A DNA stretch of 64,000 nucleotides, from contig JAVBJT010000027.1 of NCBI GenBank assembly GCA_031546845.1, forward strand, positions 1 to 64,000, in the 5' to 3' direction. Below the pieces are notes generated by a model. The model did not search any database, had not been told where the DNA came from, and was given only the letters and a program-made list of their open reading frames with translations. This DNA is from Azoarcus sp031546845. GTDB taxonomy: Bacteria > Pseudomonadota > Gammaproteobacteria > Burkholderiales > Rhodocyclaceae. This document shows positions 33,654-42,753 of the stretch, one piece after another; positions within the stretch are counted from its first letter, which is position 1, and the number at the start of each line of letters is the position of its first letter. The translations under genes and the position numbers were made by a program.

Positions 33654-36200
33654 TCAGGCCTTCACGACCTTTACCGCGCATTTTTTGAAATCGGTTTCTT
33701 TCGAAATCGGGCAGGTCGCATCCAGCGTGAGCTTGTTGATGAGCCGACCTTCGTCGAAGAAAGGCACGAAGATCAAACCTTTGGGCGGTTTGTTGCGGCC
33801 ACGGGTTTCAATACGGGCAACGATTTCACCGCGCCGCGACATAACCTTGACCGCCATGCCGCGTTGCAGGCCACGTTGGGTCGCATCGTCCGGGTGCATG
33901 AAAACTTGCGCCTCGGGCACCGAGCGGTGCAATTCGGCCACGCGCCGCGTCATCGATCCGGTGTGCCAATGTTCCAGCACACGGCCCGTGCACAGCCACA
34001 TATCGAATTCCTTGTCCGGCATTTCCGGCGGATCCTGGTAGGGCAGCGCAAAAATCACCGCGCGGCCGTCCTTGTGGCCGTAGAACTTCACCCCTTCGCC
34101 AGCCTTCACATAGGGGTCGTAGCCTTCGCGGAAACGCCACAGCGTTTCCTTGCCGTCGACAACCGGCCAACGCATGCCTCGCGCCTTGTGATAGACCTCG
34201 AACGCGGCCAGATCGTGAGCGTGACCGCGACCGAAGCGGGCGTATTCTTCGAACAGCCCCTTTTGCAGGTAGAAACCGAGCAACTTCGATTCGTCGTTCG
34301 TGTAGCCTTTCCAGGCGTGGCCATTGACGACTTCAAGGTCGGACAGCGGGAATTTGTTGACCTCACCGTTGGCGAAAAGCACGTCGTACAGCGTCTTGCC
34401 TTTCACTTCCGGCTTCTTCGCGATCAACTCGGCCGGCCACACTTCCTCGACCTTGAAGCGCTTGGAAAACTCGACGTACTGCAACAGGTCGCTCTTGGAC
34501 TCGCCCGGCGCGCTCACCTGCTGGCGCCAGAATTGAGTGCGGCGCTCCGCGTTGCCGTAGGCGCCTTCCTTCTCGGTCCACATCGCCGTCGGCAGGATAA
34601 GGTCGGCCGACAACGCGGATACCGTCGGGTAAGCGTCGGAAACGACAATGAAGGCTTCCGGATTGCGCCAGCCGGGGTAAATCTCGTCGTTGATGTTGGG
34701 GCCGGCCTGCATGTTGTTGGTGGTGCTGGTCCAATAACATTTGAGCTTGCCATCCTTCAGCGCACGGCTTTGCGCCACGGCGTGCAGGCCGATCTTGTCC
34801 GGCAGCGTGCCCTCGGGCAGTTGCCACAGTTCTTCCGAGGCGGCGCGGTGCGCCGGGTTGGTTACAACCATGTCGGCGGGCAGGCGGTGGGCGAACGTGC
34901 CCACTTCGCGCGCGGTACCGCACGCCGACGGCTGGCCTGTGAGCGAGAACGGGCCGTTGCCCGGTTCGCTGATCTTGCCGGTCAAGAGGTGAACGTTGTA
35001 GATCATGTTGTTCACCCAGGAACCGCGCGTGTGCTGGTTGAACCCCATGGTCCAGAAGGAAACGATCTTTTTGTTCGGATCGGAATACAGCTCGGCCAGA
35101 CGCTTCAGTTGCTCGGCCGGCACTCCAGAGAGCTTGGCCGTCTTTTCCAAGGTGTACTCGGAAACGAACTTGGCGAACTCATCGAAGGTGATCGGCGTGG
35201 CGTCGTTGGGATTGTTCTTCGGCTTGCCGTCGGCACCGGGGTAACCGTTGAACGTGGCATCCTTTTCCAACGGGTGATTCGGACGCAGGCCGTATCCGAT
35301 GTCGGTTTCGCCGCGCTTGAAGTTGACGTGCTTGCTGACGAAGTCCTGATTCACCCGTTTGGATTGGATGATGTGGTTGCAGATGTAATTCAGGATCGCC
35401 AGATCAGTCTGCGGCACGAATACCATGCCGTTGTCGGACAACTCGAAACTGCGGTGCTCGAAAGTAGACAGCACATGGACTTCGCACTGCGGGTGCGACA
35501 ACCGACGGTCGGTGATGCGGCTCCACAGCACGGGGTGCATCTCGGCCATGTTCGAGCCCCACAGCACGAAGGCATCCGTGTTCTCGATGTCGTCGTAGCA
35601 ACCCATCGGCTCGTCGATACCGAAGGTACGCATGAAGCCGACCACGGCGGAAGCCATGCAGTGACGGGCATTGGGGTCGAGGTTGTTGGTACGGAAGCCC
35701 GCTTTGAACAACTTGGAAGCCGCGTAGCCCTCCCAGATCGTCCACTGGCCGGAGCCAAACATGGCGACAGCGTTGGGGCCGTCCTTCTTCATCGCGGCTT
35801 TCCATTTTTCCGCCATGATGTCGTAAGCCTGATCCCACGATATCGGGGTGAATTCGCCGTTCTTGTCGTACTTGCCGTTCTTCATCCGCAGCAGCGGACG
35901 GGTCAAACGGTCGTTGCCGTACATGATTTTCGACAGGAAATAACCCTTGATACAGTTCAGACCCCGGTTCACCGGCGCATCCGGGTCGCCCTGGGTGGCA
36001 ACAACGCGCCCGCCCTGTACGCCCACGAGCACCGAACAGCCGGTGCCGCAGAACCGACAGGCGGCTTTGTCCCAACGTACCTTGGTGGGTCCGTTATCCC
36101 CGTTCTGAGCCTGCACTACCACCGGAATGCTTATGCCGGCGGTTGCCGCCGCGGCGCTGACCGCATTGGCTTTGATGAATTCGCGTCGATTCATGCTCAT
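33654..36200 (-). CDS. napA: periplasmic nitrate reductase catalytic subunit NapA
   Basis: Molybdopterin enzyme that reduces nitrate to nitrite in the periplasm. The 848-residue protein has a Tat signal (NRREFIKANAVSAAAATAG). The 4Fe-4S ligands are CRFCGTGCSVLVG plus GLNCIKG, and the Mo-ligand cysteine lies in NARHCMASAVVGF. The start at 36200 (MSMNRREF) is next to an alternative two codons downstream. Its start is one base after the napD stop. It supports nitrate respiration or redox balancing under low oxygen, consistent with the FNR-type box upstream of napF. Confidence 0.98.
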   Translation of the reverse strand: MSMNRREFIKANAVSAAAATAGISIPVVVQAQNGDNGPTKVRWDKAACRFCGTGCSVLVGVQGGRVVATQGDPDAPVNRGLNCIKGYFLSKIMYGNDRLTRPLLRMKNGKYDKNGEFTPISWDQAYDIMAEKWKAAMKKDGPNAVAMFGSGQWTIWEGYAASKLFKAGFRTNNLDPNARHCMASAVVGFMRTFGIDEPMGCYDDIENTDAFVLWGSNMAEMHPVLWSRITDRRLSHPQCEVHVLSTFEHRSFELSDNGMVFVPQTDLAILNYICNHIIQSKRVNQDFVSKHVNFKRGETDIGYGLRPNHPLEKDATFNGYPGADGKPKNNPNDATPITFDEFAKFVSEYTLEKTAKLSGVPAEQLKRLAELYSDPNKKIVSFWTMGFNQHTRGSWVNNMIYNVHLLTGKISEPGNGPFSLTGQPSACGTAREVGTFAHRLPADMVVTNPAHRAASEELWQLPEGTLPDKIGLHAVAQSRALKDGKLKCYWTSTTNNMQAGPNINDEIYPGWRNPEAFIVVSDAYPTVSALSADLILPTAMWTEKEGAYGNAERRTQFWRQQVSAPGESKSDLLQYVEFSKRFKVEEVWPAELIAKKPEVKGKTLYDVLFANGEVNKFPLSDLEVVNGHAWKGYTNDESKLLGFYLQKGLFEEYARFGRGHAHDLAAFEVYHKARGMRWPVVDGKETLWRFREGYDPYVKAGEGVKFYGHKDGRAVIFALPYQDPPEMPDKEFDMWLCTGRVLEHWHTGSMTRRVAELHRSVPEAQVFMHPDDATQRGLQRGMAVKVMSRRGEIVARIETRGRNKPPKGLIFVPFFDEGRLINKLTLDATCPISKETDFKKCAVKVVKA

Positions 36201-36201
36201 T

Positions 36202-36456
36202 TCATGCCTCCAGTAATTCGAGACCTTCGTCTGTGTATTCATAGGCGAGCGTGGTGCCAAGCACATTCTTGGTCAAGCTCACCGCCACCATCGAATCCAT
36301 CACCGAGTAACCCTCACCGTCCTCGATCAAAACGACCATGCGCCCCATATCGGCCGATTCGCCGTGTAATTCGACGCCGGGAATCGCACCGAACGCGTCA
36401 CGCAACTCGGCAAAATGTTCGGGTTTGGCTTGCACCACCAGGCTGGCGATTTTCAT
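36202..36456 (-). CDS. napD: NapA signal-peptide chaperone NapD
   Basis: Small cytoplasmic chaperone that binds the NapA Tat signal and holds back export until the cofactor is in place. The 84-residue protein has a ferredoxin-like fold pattern: MKIASLVVQAKPEHFAELRDAFGAIPGVELHGE, MGRMVVLIEDGEGYSVMDSM. The start at 36456 overlaps the napF stop region by 4 bases, and the reading frame upstream lies inside napF and is a shadow. Confidence 0.94.
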   Translation of the reverse strand: MKIASLVVQAKPEHFAELRDAFGAIPGVELHGESADMGRMVVLIEDGEGYSVMDSMVAVSLTKNVLGTTLAYEYTDEGLELLEA

Positions 36457-36950
36457 ACATCTACCTCCAGGACAATCGCCCGTACCGGGCAAGGGGCGAA
36501 ACAGGCGCCGCAGCCAGTGCAGCGCGCGGCATCGAAAGACGGCTGCGCGACACCGCCCGGCTGTGGGCGGAAACGGATGGCGCCGGAGGGGCAAGCTTCG
36601 CCGCATATCCGGCATTCGACGCCCTGCGGCGCCAGACAGGCTTCGCCGATCCGCGCGACCAGCGCCCAGGCCGGCGCATCGGCCTCTCCCCGCCACAATG
36701 CGTGAGGCTGGCAACAGGAAACACATTCGCCGCAGAAGGTGCATTCGCCACGGGTGAAATCCACTGCGGGAAAACCACCACCCGCTTTCGTCAGGATGTT
36801 GGTGGGGCAGGCGTCAACGCAGTCGCCGCAACGCGTGCAGCGCTCTATGAACAACGCCTCGGGCACAGCCCAGGGCGGACGTGGGATAAACGTCGTCGAA
36901 CGGGCGCGGCCGGACAAAAAACCACGGCGTTGCAACGACACCGATTCCAT
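36453..36950 (-). CDS. napF: ferredoxin-type protein NapF
   Basis: Cytoplasmic Fe-S accessory protein thought to help mature NapA. The 165-residue protein has an RRGFLSGRAR start and three or four 4Fe-4S motifs: CTRCGDCVDACP, CTFCGECVSCC, CRICGEACP, and CTGCGACFAPCP. It is the first gene of napFDAGHBC; no napE-like small membrane gene precedes it. The start at 36950 (MESVSL) was preferred to a slightly longer frame. Confidence 0.94.
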   Translation of the reverse strand: MESVSLQRRGFLSGRARSTTFIPRPPWAVPEALFIERCTRCGDCVDACPTNILTKAGGGFPAVDFTRGECTFCGECVSCCQPHALWRGEADAPAWALVARIGEACLAPQGVECRICGEACPSGAIRFRPQPGGVAQPSFDAARCTGCGACFAPCPVRAIVLEVDV

Positions 36951-37009
36951 TACATTTCCCCGCAAACAGGATCCTACGTCATATTGGCGCTATAACCCGG
37001 CTGCTGGCA

Positions 37010-37023
37010 TTGATTCTCATCAA
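37010..37023. promoter_or_regulatory. FNR/ANR-type box upstream of napF
   Basis: TTGATTCTCATCAA is a perfect TTGAT-N4-ATCAA palindrome, the consensus for FNR/ANR/DNR regulators. On the minus strand a -10-like CAATAT lies at 36981-36986. That would place the box near -41.5 of the napF transcript, the class II activating position. Anaerobic induction is therefore predicted. Confidence 0.85.
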
Positions 37024-37084
37024 GGCGAGGCCAGATTCGGGCGGAATAAGCAGGACATGGCGATGCGAATTAATAATAGCCCAA

Positions 37085-38503
37085 TCATTCGATCTTATAT
37101 ACCAACGCGCGATGCGCCGGCGCGGCCAGCCAGCGGCCCAGCAAACGGTAAAGATCGGCATCGAAAATACGCCGGCTTTGACATAACTGGGCGTCAACGG
37201 CGGCTGCTTGATCCACTGAGGCGAGATGGCACCAATGGTCGAAAAGATGGAAGGCCTCGCGCCCGGATGCCTCGTTGCGTTCCTTCACCACAACCGCGCC
37301 GGACCACGGCCAAGGTTTGAGCCGCACGGCACCGAGCGCGCCAAGGAGCCGGGTATCGTGCTGCGCCAATGTCTCGTGGCCGGCGCAAACACCCGCGCAA
37401 CGGCCCGCCAGATGCGCGGCACAAGGCCCGCTCCCGCCCTCCAGGCCCAGGCGGCGCGGGCACAGGCGATAGGCAAGGGCAAGCTCGCGTAGCAAAGCGT
37501 CCGCCTCGTCGCGACCACGAAACACGCCATACACGTCTTCGCCCCAGACGAGCGGGTCGGTACCGGCAAGCGGTACACGTTCAAAAATTGGGGGCCTCCG
37601 GCGGTTGGGCAACAAACGCAACGCGAATGCGTTAGCGCCTTGCGGTACGTGCTTACCCGATGGCTGCAGGGTGCTGAGCAGTTCCGCTTCCAGCAGCAAC
37701 GCACCCAACTCACCGGCGGTTTCGATCCAATCCAAGCGCCGTACCTTGCGCGCCAACTCGGCGTCTTTACCGTGAGCGGCGGAAAAATGCGCCTTGACGC
37801 GGCTGCGCAGGCTAGTGCTACTGCCGATATAGAGCGGTACGTCCGCACGACCATTCTGCGGCGGTTCGTCGGTAGTGAAAAAAAGATAAGCCCCAGGCGC
37901 ATCCGGCACGCCCTCAAGCACGCCTTCCGGCAGGCCAGGCGGTTGCGGCGGGACTTTCATCGCCCGCTTGACGGCGTGCGCCAGCACATCGGGGGCGAAA
38001 GCATCACTGGCAAGGCCGACGAATTGCCGTATCGCATCAACATCGCCCATGGCACGGTGACGCGCGGTACAGGTCAGACCGTGACGTTCAATCAGCGCGT
38101 CAAGGCCATGTCGGTGATGTTCGGGGTACAACGCCCGCGACAGCTTCACCGTGCATAACACGGGCGCATCAAAATCGCGGCCCATGCGGCCGAAAGCGTT
38201 TTTGATGAAACCGTAATCGAAACGTGCGTTGTGAGCGACGAAAACGCAGCCGTCGAGCAGTGTCGCCACTGTGTCGGCAATATCGGCAAAAGACGGCGCG
38301 CCGGCGACCATCTCGTCGGTAATACCGACAAGATTCTGGATCAGCGGCGGAATCGGCACGCCCGGCGCGACCAGGCTCTCCCAACGCGCCACCACGGCGC
38401 CGTATTCGACACGCACGATGGCGATTTCGGTAAGGCGGTCGCGCGCCGGATGCGCGCCGGTACTTTCAACATCGATGAACGCGAGCCGTTCGGGCAGGGA
38501 CAT
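37085..38503 (-). CDS. DnaQ-like exonuclease fused to GIY-YIG nuclease (UvrC/Cho-like)
   Basis: The 472-residue protein joins an N-terminal DEDDh exonuclease (LAFIDVESTGAHPARDRLTEIAIV, VFVAHNARFDYGFI, HRAMGDVDAIRQF, about 1-170) to a GIY-YIG endonuclease. The latter spans about 205-290 (PGAYLFFTTD, DVPLYIGSSTSLRSRVKAHF). The C-terminal part resembles the Cho-like region after the nuclease, with CPRRLGLEGGSGPCAAHLAGRCAGVCAG. This fused form is a known family in proteobacteria, presumed to act in nucleotide excision repair. It is the gene after nap but reads the same strand, with its own start. Confidence 0.9.
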   Translation of the reverse strand: MSLPERLAFIDVESTGAHPARDRLTEIAIVRVEYGAVVARWESLVAPGVPIPPLIQNLVGITDEMVAGAPSFADIADTVATLLDGCVFVAHNARFDYGFIKNAFGRMGRDFDAPVLCTVKLSRALYPEHHRHGLDALIERHGLTCTARHRAMGDVDAIRQFVGLASDAFAPDVLAHAVKRAMKVPPQPPGLPEGVLEGVPDAPGAYLFFTTDEPPQNGRADVPLYIGSSTSLRSRVKAHFSAAHGKDAELARKVRRLDWIETAGELGALLLEAELLSTLQPSGKHVPQGANAFALRLLPNRRRPPIFERVPLAGTDPLVWGEDVYGVFRGRDEADALLRELALAYRLCPRRLGLEGGSGPCAAHLAGRCAGVCAGHETLAQHDTRLLGALGAVRLKPWPWSGAVVVKERNEASGREAFHLFDHWCHLASVDQAAAVDAQLCQSRRIFDADLYRLLGRWLAAPAHRALVYKIE

Positions 38504-38518
38504 GGCAACAGCGAACGG

Positions 38519-39286
38519 TCAGCCCGTCCGTGGCTTGCACCCAAGATATTCGCGGAAGGTGCCGAAGGTGACGGTGCAGCGCACCTCCTCGAAACCCGCG
38601 CGGCGCATCGCCTCCTGCACCCGCTCGGGCTGCACGGCGGCCTGGATCGTATCCCCGTAATAACGCCACAGCAACGACACATCCGGGCTGCAACGCGCCA
38701 GGCGCGCCAGCAGCGGCACCACGGTGCGCAAATAGCAGCGCAACAGGAATTGACCCAGCACGCCATGCGGGCGGGAAATCTCCATTACGCAAACCTGACC
38801 GCCGGGCCGCAGCACGCGCAGGTATTCGCCGAAGGTGCTGTCAAGATCAGCCACATGGCGCAGCGCATAACCCATGGAAACGAAATCGACGTGTGCATCC
38901 GGCAACGGAATCGATTCGGCATACGCTTCGATGGTTTCGACGTCGAGCGTTTTATGCAGTTCGGCCAGCATACCCGGCGAGGGATCGAGCGCAATCAACC
39001 GCCCGGCGGAACCGACGATGCGCGCGGCTTCGCGCGCCACCAATCCTGTGCCAGCCGCTACGTCGAGCACCGTCATGCCCGCGGCCAGTCCGCTGCGTTT
39101 CAGCACCCAGCGCCGGTACCACGGACCGGTGCCGAGCGCGGTAATCGCCTCGGCGCGTTCATAGCCGGCGGCGGCGCGGTCGAACAACGCGCGCGTGACC
39201 TGTCGGCGTTCTTCCTCGGTGGCAAAGTAGCGCTGTAATTGAGCATCGGCTTGGAGCGGACGGGCGTCGCGGACGGAGTCGGTCAT
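38519..39286 (-). CDS. UbiE/COQ5-like class I methyltransferase
   Basis: The 255-residue protein has motif I MTVLDVAAGTGLVAREAARIVG, acidic residue LIALDPSPGMLAEL, AESIPLPDAHVDFVSMGYALRHVADL and EYLRVLRPGGQVCVMEI. It resembles UbiE but lacks some of its signature text, so a different quinone or small-molecule substrate is possible. The start at 39286 (MTDSVRDARP) follows a stretch of low coding quality in the longer frame. Confidence 0.82.
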   Translation of the reverse strand: MTDSVRDARPLQADAQLQRYFATEEERRQVTRALFDRAAAGYERAEAITALGTGPWYRRWVLKRSGLAAGMTVLDVAAGTGLVAREAARIVGSAGRLIALDPSPGMLAELHKTLDVETIEAYAESIPLPDAHVDFVSMGYALRHVADLDSTFGEYLRVLRPGGQVCVMEISRPHGVLGQFLLRCYLRTVVPLLARLARCSPDVSLLWRYYGDTIQAAVQPERVQEAMRRAGFEEVRCTVTFGTFREYLGCKPRTG

Positions 39287-39389
39287 TGGAACAGGCGGAA
39301 ACAGCCGAAGCGGGCTACAGGAGACAGACCGCGCGGAAACCGCGACAGGCATATCGCCTGTTCGCGACGGCTCGGCCCGGAGGAAGCGA

Positions 39390-39569
39390 TTACCCGTAGT
39401 AATAGGGTTTAACCGGCACTTTGGAGTCTTCGTGGCGCTGCTGCGTTTGCAGATCTTGCGGCTTATCCCACCACAAGGCACGGCCTTTTTGCTGCTCGGT
39501 GATTTCTTGCGGATGCTTTTGCAGCCATTCACGCATGAATCGGGTGTGTTCGGATTCGTACATCGCCAT
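39390..39569 (-). CDS. DUF3460 family small protein
   Basis: The 59-residue protein starts MAMYESEHTRFMREWLQKHP and contains GRALWWDKP, with the conserved ending VPVKPYYYG. These match the short betaproteobacterial DUF3460 family almost throughout. No function is known. It is read alone on the minus strand between spoT and the UbiE-like gene. An in-frame ATG two codons in is an alternative start. Confidence 0.9.
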   Translation of the reverse strand: MAMYESEHTRFMREWLQKHPQEITEQQKGRALWWDKPQDLQTQQRHEDSKVPVKPYYYG

Positions 39570-39645
39570 GGTTATTTATAGCTCTCGCGCGGGAAACACG
39601 GCCGATTCTAACAGCATGGGCGCGCCGTTGCGGAGGCACACCAGT

Positions 39646-41868
39646 TCAACTGGCGCGACCGTCGCCCTTGACCCGGCCGATACGCACGACTTCGGGCACA
39701 CGACGCACGCCGCGCATGACCCGCGCAAGGTGCATGCGGTCACGCACTTGCAGCGTCAGCGCAAGCCCGGTGTAGGCGCCCTGCTCGTTGTCCATACCGA
39801 CGTTCTGGATGTTGCACTCTTCCTCGGAGATGGCGCTGGCAACCTTGGCAAGCACACCGCGGACATTCTTGGTCAACACGCGAATGGTAACGTCGAACAG
39901 GCGATCGTCGCCCGGCTCCCATTCGACGTCGACCCAACGCCCGCGGTCGCCGCGCAGTTTGGCCACGACCACCGGGCAGTCGTGCAAATGCACCTCTAGA
40001 CCTTGTCCCTTGCGGATTGTGCCGATAATCGGATCGCCTGGGATCGGATGGCAGCAACGCGCAAGCTGAACCGCGATGCCTTCGCTGCCGCGGATCATGA
40101 CAGCGCCAGCGGATTTGGGCTTGACCACATCCGGCCGCCCCGACTCTTGATCCTGCGCTTGCGACAAGCGCCGCGCGACAATCACCGGCAAACGCTTGCC
40201 CAGGCCGATATCGGCAAAGATGTCGCGTTTAACGCGCACGCCACGGTCGCGCAGGAAGCGCTCCCAGGCGAAGGCCGACAACTGCCCCAAGGTCAGGCCG
40301 TGCGGGCGCAAGGCTTGGTTAAGCAGCCGCTCGCCCAGTGCCACCGCCTCATCCTGCTGCGCGGTCTTGAGAAAATGGCGGATTTGCGCCCGCGCCTTAC
40401 CGGTGCGCGCATAGGACAACCAAGCCGGGTTCGGGTTGGCGTGGGCGGCGGTGATGATTTCGACCTGATCGCCATTTTGCAGCTCAGTGCGCAACGGCAT
40501 GAGGTCGCCATTGACGCGGCAGGCCACGCAGCGGTTGCCGATGTCGGTATGCACGGCGTAGGCGAAATCGACCGGCGTCGAGCCTTTGGGTAGGGAAAAA
40601 ATCTTACCCTTGGGCGAAAAAACGTAAACCTCGCTGGGAAAAAGGTCGATCTTGACGTGTTCGAGAAATTCCGTGGCCTCGCCCGAGGTGGATTGCAGCT
40701 CCAGCAAGGATTGCAACCACGAATGAGTTTTTTGCTGGAGCTCGGTCAGCGTCTTTTCGTCTTCTTTGTACAGCCAGTGCGACGCCACGCCGGCTTCGGC
40801 GATGTGGTGCATCTCGCGCGTGCGGATCTGCACTTCGACGGGCGTGCCGAACGGCCCGATCAGCGTCGTGTGCAACGACTGATAGCCGTTGCCCTTGGGA
40901 ATCGCCAAATAGTCCTTGAACTTGCCCGGTACGGGTTTGTACATCGAATGCAAAGCGCCCAAGGCCAGATAGCAGCCTTGCACATCGCGCACGATGACGC
41001 GGAAACCGTAGATATCCAGCACCTGCGAAAAAGTGAGGTGCTTATCCACCATTTTTCGGTAGATGCCGAACAGATGCTTTTCGCGCCCCTGCACCTCGGC
41101 CAGAATTCCCCATTGCGGCAGGCGCTCCTCAAGCGTCGCCAGCACCCGGCCCACAACCTCGCGGCGGTTGCCGCGCGCGGCCTTGATTGCCTTCGACAAC
41201 ACACGGTAGCGCAGCGGGTATTTATGCTCGAAGGCGAGTTCCTGCAACTCCCGGTACAAGGTGTTGAGACCGAGGCGATTGGCGATCGGGGCGTAGATTT
41301 CCAGCGTTTCGCTGGCGATGCGACGGCGCTTGGCCGGGCGCACGCAGTCGAGCGTGCGCATGTTGTGCAGGCGGTCGGCGAGTTTGACCAGGATGACCCG
41401 CAGATCGCTCGCCATCGCCAGCAGCATTTTGCGGAAATTCTCCGCCTGCGCCTCCGCGTGGGAACGGAATTCGATCTTGTCGAGTTTGGACAGGCCATCG
41501 ACCAATTCCGCCGCAGCCTTGCCGAAACGTTCGGCAAGCTCCTGCTTGGAAATGTGGGTGTCCTCCATCACGTCGTGGAGGAGCGCGGCGATCAGCGCCT
41601 GCGCATCGAGATTCCAGTCGGCGATGATATCGGCCACCGCGACCGGGTGCGTGATGTAAGGCTCCCCGCTGATGCGAAGCTGGCCCTCGTGGGCGGCGGC
41701 CGAAAAGCGGTAGGCGGCCTCGACACGGCAAAGGTCTTCCGGCCGCATATAAGCGGCGAGCTTGTCTTTCAGCCGCTCAAAACCGCTCTGAGCATCGCTG
41801 ACCTGCAGACCGCCCGAGGAAAAAGAATCGGCGGGCAACGGAGAGGTTGAAGCAGCGGCAGCATGCAT
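39646..41868 (-). CDS. spoT: bifunctional (p)ppGpp synthetase/hydrolase
   Basis: Controls the stringent-response alarmone. The 740-residue protein has the HD hydrolase with ALLHDVMEDTHISK and a synthetase domain with YGFRVIVRDVQGCYLALGALH and NGYQSLHTTLIGP. A TGS domain follows (VYVFSPKGKIFSLPKGSTPVDFAYAVHTDIG), and the C-terminal ACT region ends VRDRMHLARVMRGVRRVPEVVRIGRVKG. Both catalytic halves look intact, as in SpoT/Rel. It lies downstream of rpoZ and gmk, the standard order. Confidence 0.97.
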   Translation of the reverse strand: MHAAAASTSPLPADSFSSGGLQVSDAQSGFERLKDKLAAYMRPEDLCRVEAAYRFSAAAHEGQLRISGEPYITHPVAVADIIADWNLDAQALIAALLHDVMEDTHISKQELAERFGKAAAELVDGLSKLDKIEFRSHAEAQAENFRKMLLAMASDLRVILVKLADRLHNMRTLDCVRPAKRRRIASETLEIYAPIANRLGLNTLYRELQELAFEHKYPLRYRVLSKAIKAARGNRREVVGRVLATLEERLPQWGILAEVQGREKHLFGIYRKMVDKHLTFSQVLDIYGFRVIVRDVQGCYLALGALHSMYKPVPGKFKDYLAIPKGNGYQSLHTTLIGPFGTPVEVQIRTREMHHIAEAGVASHWLYKEDEKTLTELQQKTHSWLQSLLELQSTSGEATEFLEHVKIDLFPSEVYVFSPKGKIFSLPKGSTPVDFAYAVHTDIGNRCVACRVNGDLMPLRTELQNGDQVEIITAAHANPNPAWLSYARTGKARAQIRHFLKTAQQDEAVALGERLLNQALRPHGLTLGQLSAFAWERFLRDRGVRVKRDIFADIGLGKRLPVIVARRLSQAQDQESGRPDVVKPKSAGAVMIRGSEGIAVQLARCCHPIPGDPIIGTIRKGQGLEVHLHDCPVVVAKLRGDRGRWVDVEWEPGDDRLFDVTIRVLTKNVRGVLAKVASAISEEECNIQNVGMDNEQGAYTGLALTLQVRDRMHLARVMRGVRRVPEVVRIGRVKGDGRAS

Positions 41869-41891
41869 CGCGCGAACCCCTCCGCGGTTGA

Positions 41892-42107
41892 TCAGGCTTG
41901 CCCGCGATTGAGCATCTCAAGCCCCACCTTGCCGGCGGCGACTTCGCGCAACGCAATCACCGTGGGCTTGTCGCGGTCGTGGGGATCGAGCTCGATCTGC
42001 GGGGTGCCGCCAGCGGTCAACTGGCGCGCGCGGTAGGTTGCCGCCAGGGTGAGCTGGAAACGGTTGGGAATCCTCTTGAGACAATCTTCGACGGTAATAC
42101 GAGCCAT
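41892..42107 (-). CDS. rpoZ: RNA polymerase omega subunit
   Basis: The 71-residue subunit assists beta-prime folding and takes part in ppGpp binding. It reads MARITVEDCLKRIPNRFQLTLAATYRARQL, with DKPTVIALREVAAGKVG near the C-terminus, typical for betaproteobacteria. It lies 3 bases after the gmk stop and 23 bases before spoT. Confidence 0.97.
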   Translation of the reverse strand: MARITVEDCLKRIPNRFQLTLAATYRARQLTAGGTPQIELDPHDRDKPTVIALREVAAGKVGLEMLNRGQA

Positions 42108-42110
42108 GAG

Positions 42111-42725
42111 TCAATCCTGTTCGAGAAAAGCGAAATACTGCGGCCGCCGCGAGCGCTGATTTCCGTAGCGCAAGCGCGCGGCACGCGCGACGCCGACAAG
42201 GTCTTCGAGCGCAGCGGGCAGCTCATCGTTCAGTATAACGTAGTCGAACTCACCCACATGACGCATCTCTCCACGCGCGGCGAGCAGGCGGCGGTCGATG
42301 ACATCGTCGCTGTCGGTACCGCGTTTGCGCAGGCGGCTTTCCAGTTCATCGAGCGACGGCGGCAAGATGAATACGGATACCGCCTCGGGAAAAAGCTTGC
42401 GCACCTGCTGCGCGCCCTGCCAATCGATTTCTAGCAAGGTATCGCGACCGGCCGCGATCTGCTCCTTCAACCAGACCTTGGAGGTCGCGTAATAGTTGCC
42501 ATGAACTTCCGCCCATTCGAGAAATTCGCCACGGTCGCGCAAAGAGCGGAAGGTGTAAACATCAACAAAATGATACTCACGCCCGTTTTTTTCGCCGGGG
42601 CGCGGCTCGCGCGTGGTGTAGGACACGGACAACTGCACCAGCGGATCGCGTTCAAGCAGACCGCGAACCAGGGTGGTTTTGCCCGCTCCGGAAGGCGCGG
42701 TAACGATAATGAGCGTTCCAGGCAT
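42111..42725 (-). CDS. gmk: guanylate kinase
   Basis: Phosphorylates GMP to GDP. The 204-residue protein has the P-loop VTAPSGAGKTTLVRGLLER (about 8-16), SVSYTTREPRPGEKNGREYHFVD for GMP binding, and LEIDWQGAQQVRKLFPEAVSVFILPPS. The start at 42725 (MPGTLIIVTAPSG) is normal for the family. Five bases upstream lies a displaced copy of the yicC stop codon: the original yicC-gmk junction is still recognisable here although intact yicC is now 11 kb away. Confidence 0.97.
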   Translation of the reverse strand: MPGTLIIVTAPSGAGKTTLVRGLLERDPLVQLSVSYTTREPRPGEKNGREYHFVDVYTFRSLRDRGEFLEWAEVHGNYYATSKVWLKEQIAAGRDTLLEIDWQGAQQVRKLFPEAVSVFILPPSLDELESRLRKRGTDSDDVIDRRLLAARGEMRHVGEFDYVILNDELPAALEDLVGVARAARLRYGNQRSRRPQYFAFLEQD

Positions 42726-42728
42726 ACG

Positions 42729-42753
42729 AATCTCACTCGATGTTCTGCACCTG
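42729..42753. repeat. left attachment-type repeat (copy of the yicC 3' end)
   Basis: A 25-base sequence that on the minus strand encodes QVQNIE and a stop, the same C-terminus as intact yicC. It matches 53858-53882 at 23 of 25 bases. The two differences are both C-to-T type. It abuts gmk with the spacing expected of the undisturbed yicC-gmk junction. Confidence 0.8.

Noticed and set aside
33627..36995. Plus-strand frame of 1122 codons through napA
   Set aside because: Antisense to napA, napD and napF. It arises from high GC and codon bias, has no start context, and the minus-strand proteins are unmistakable.
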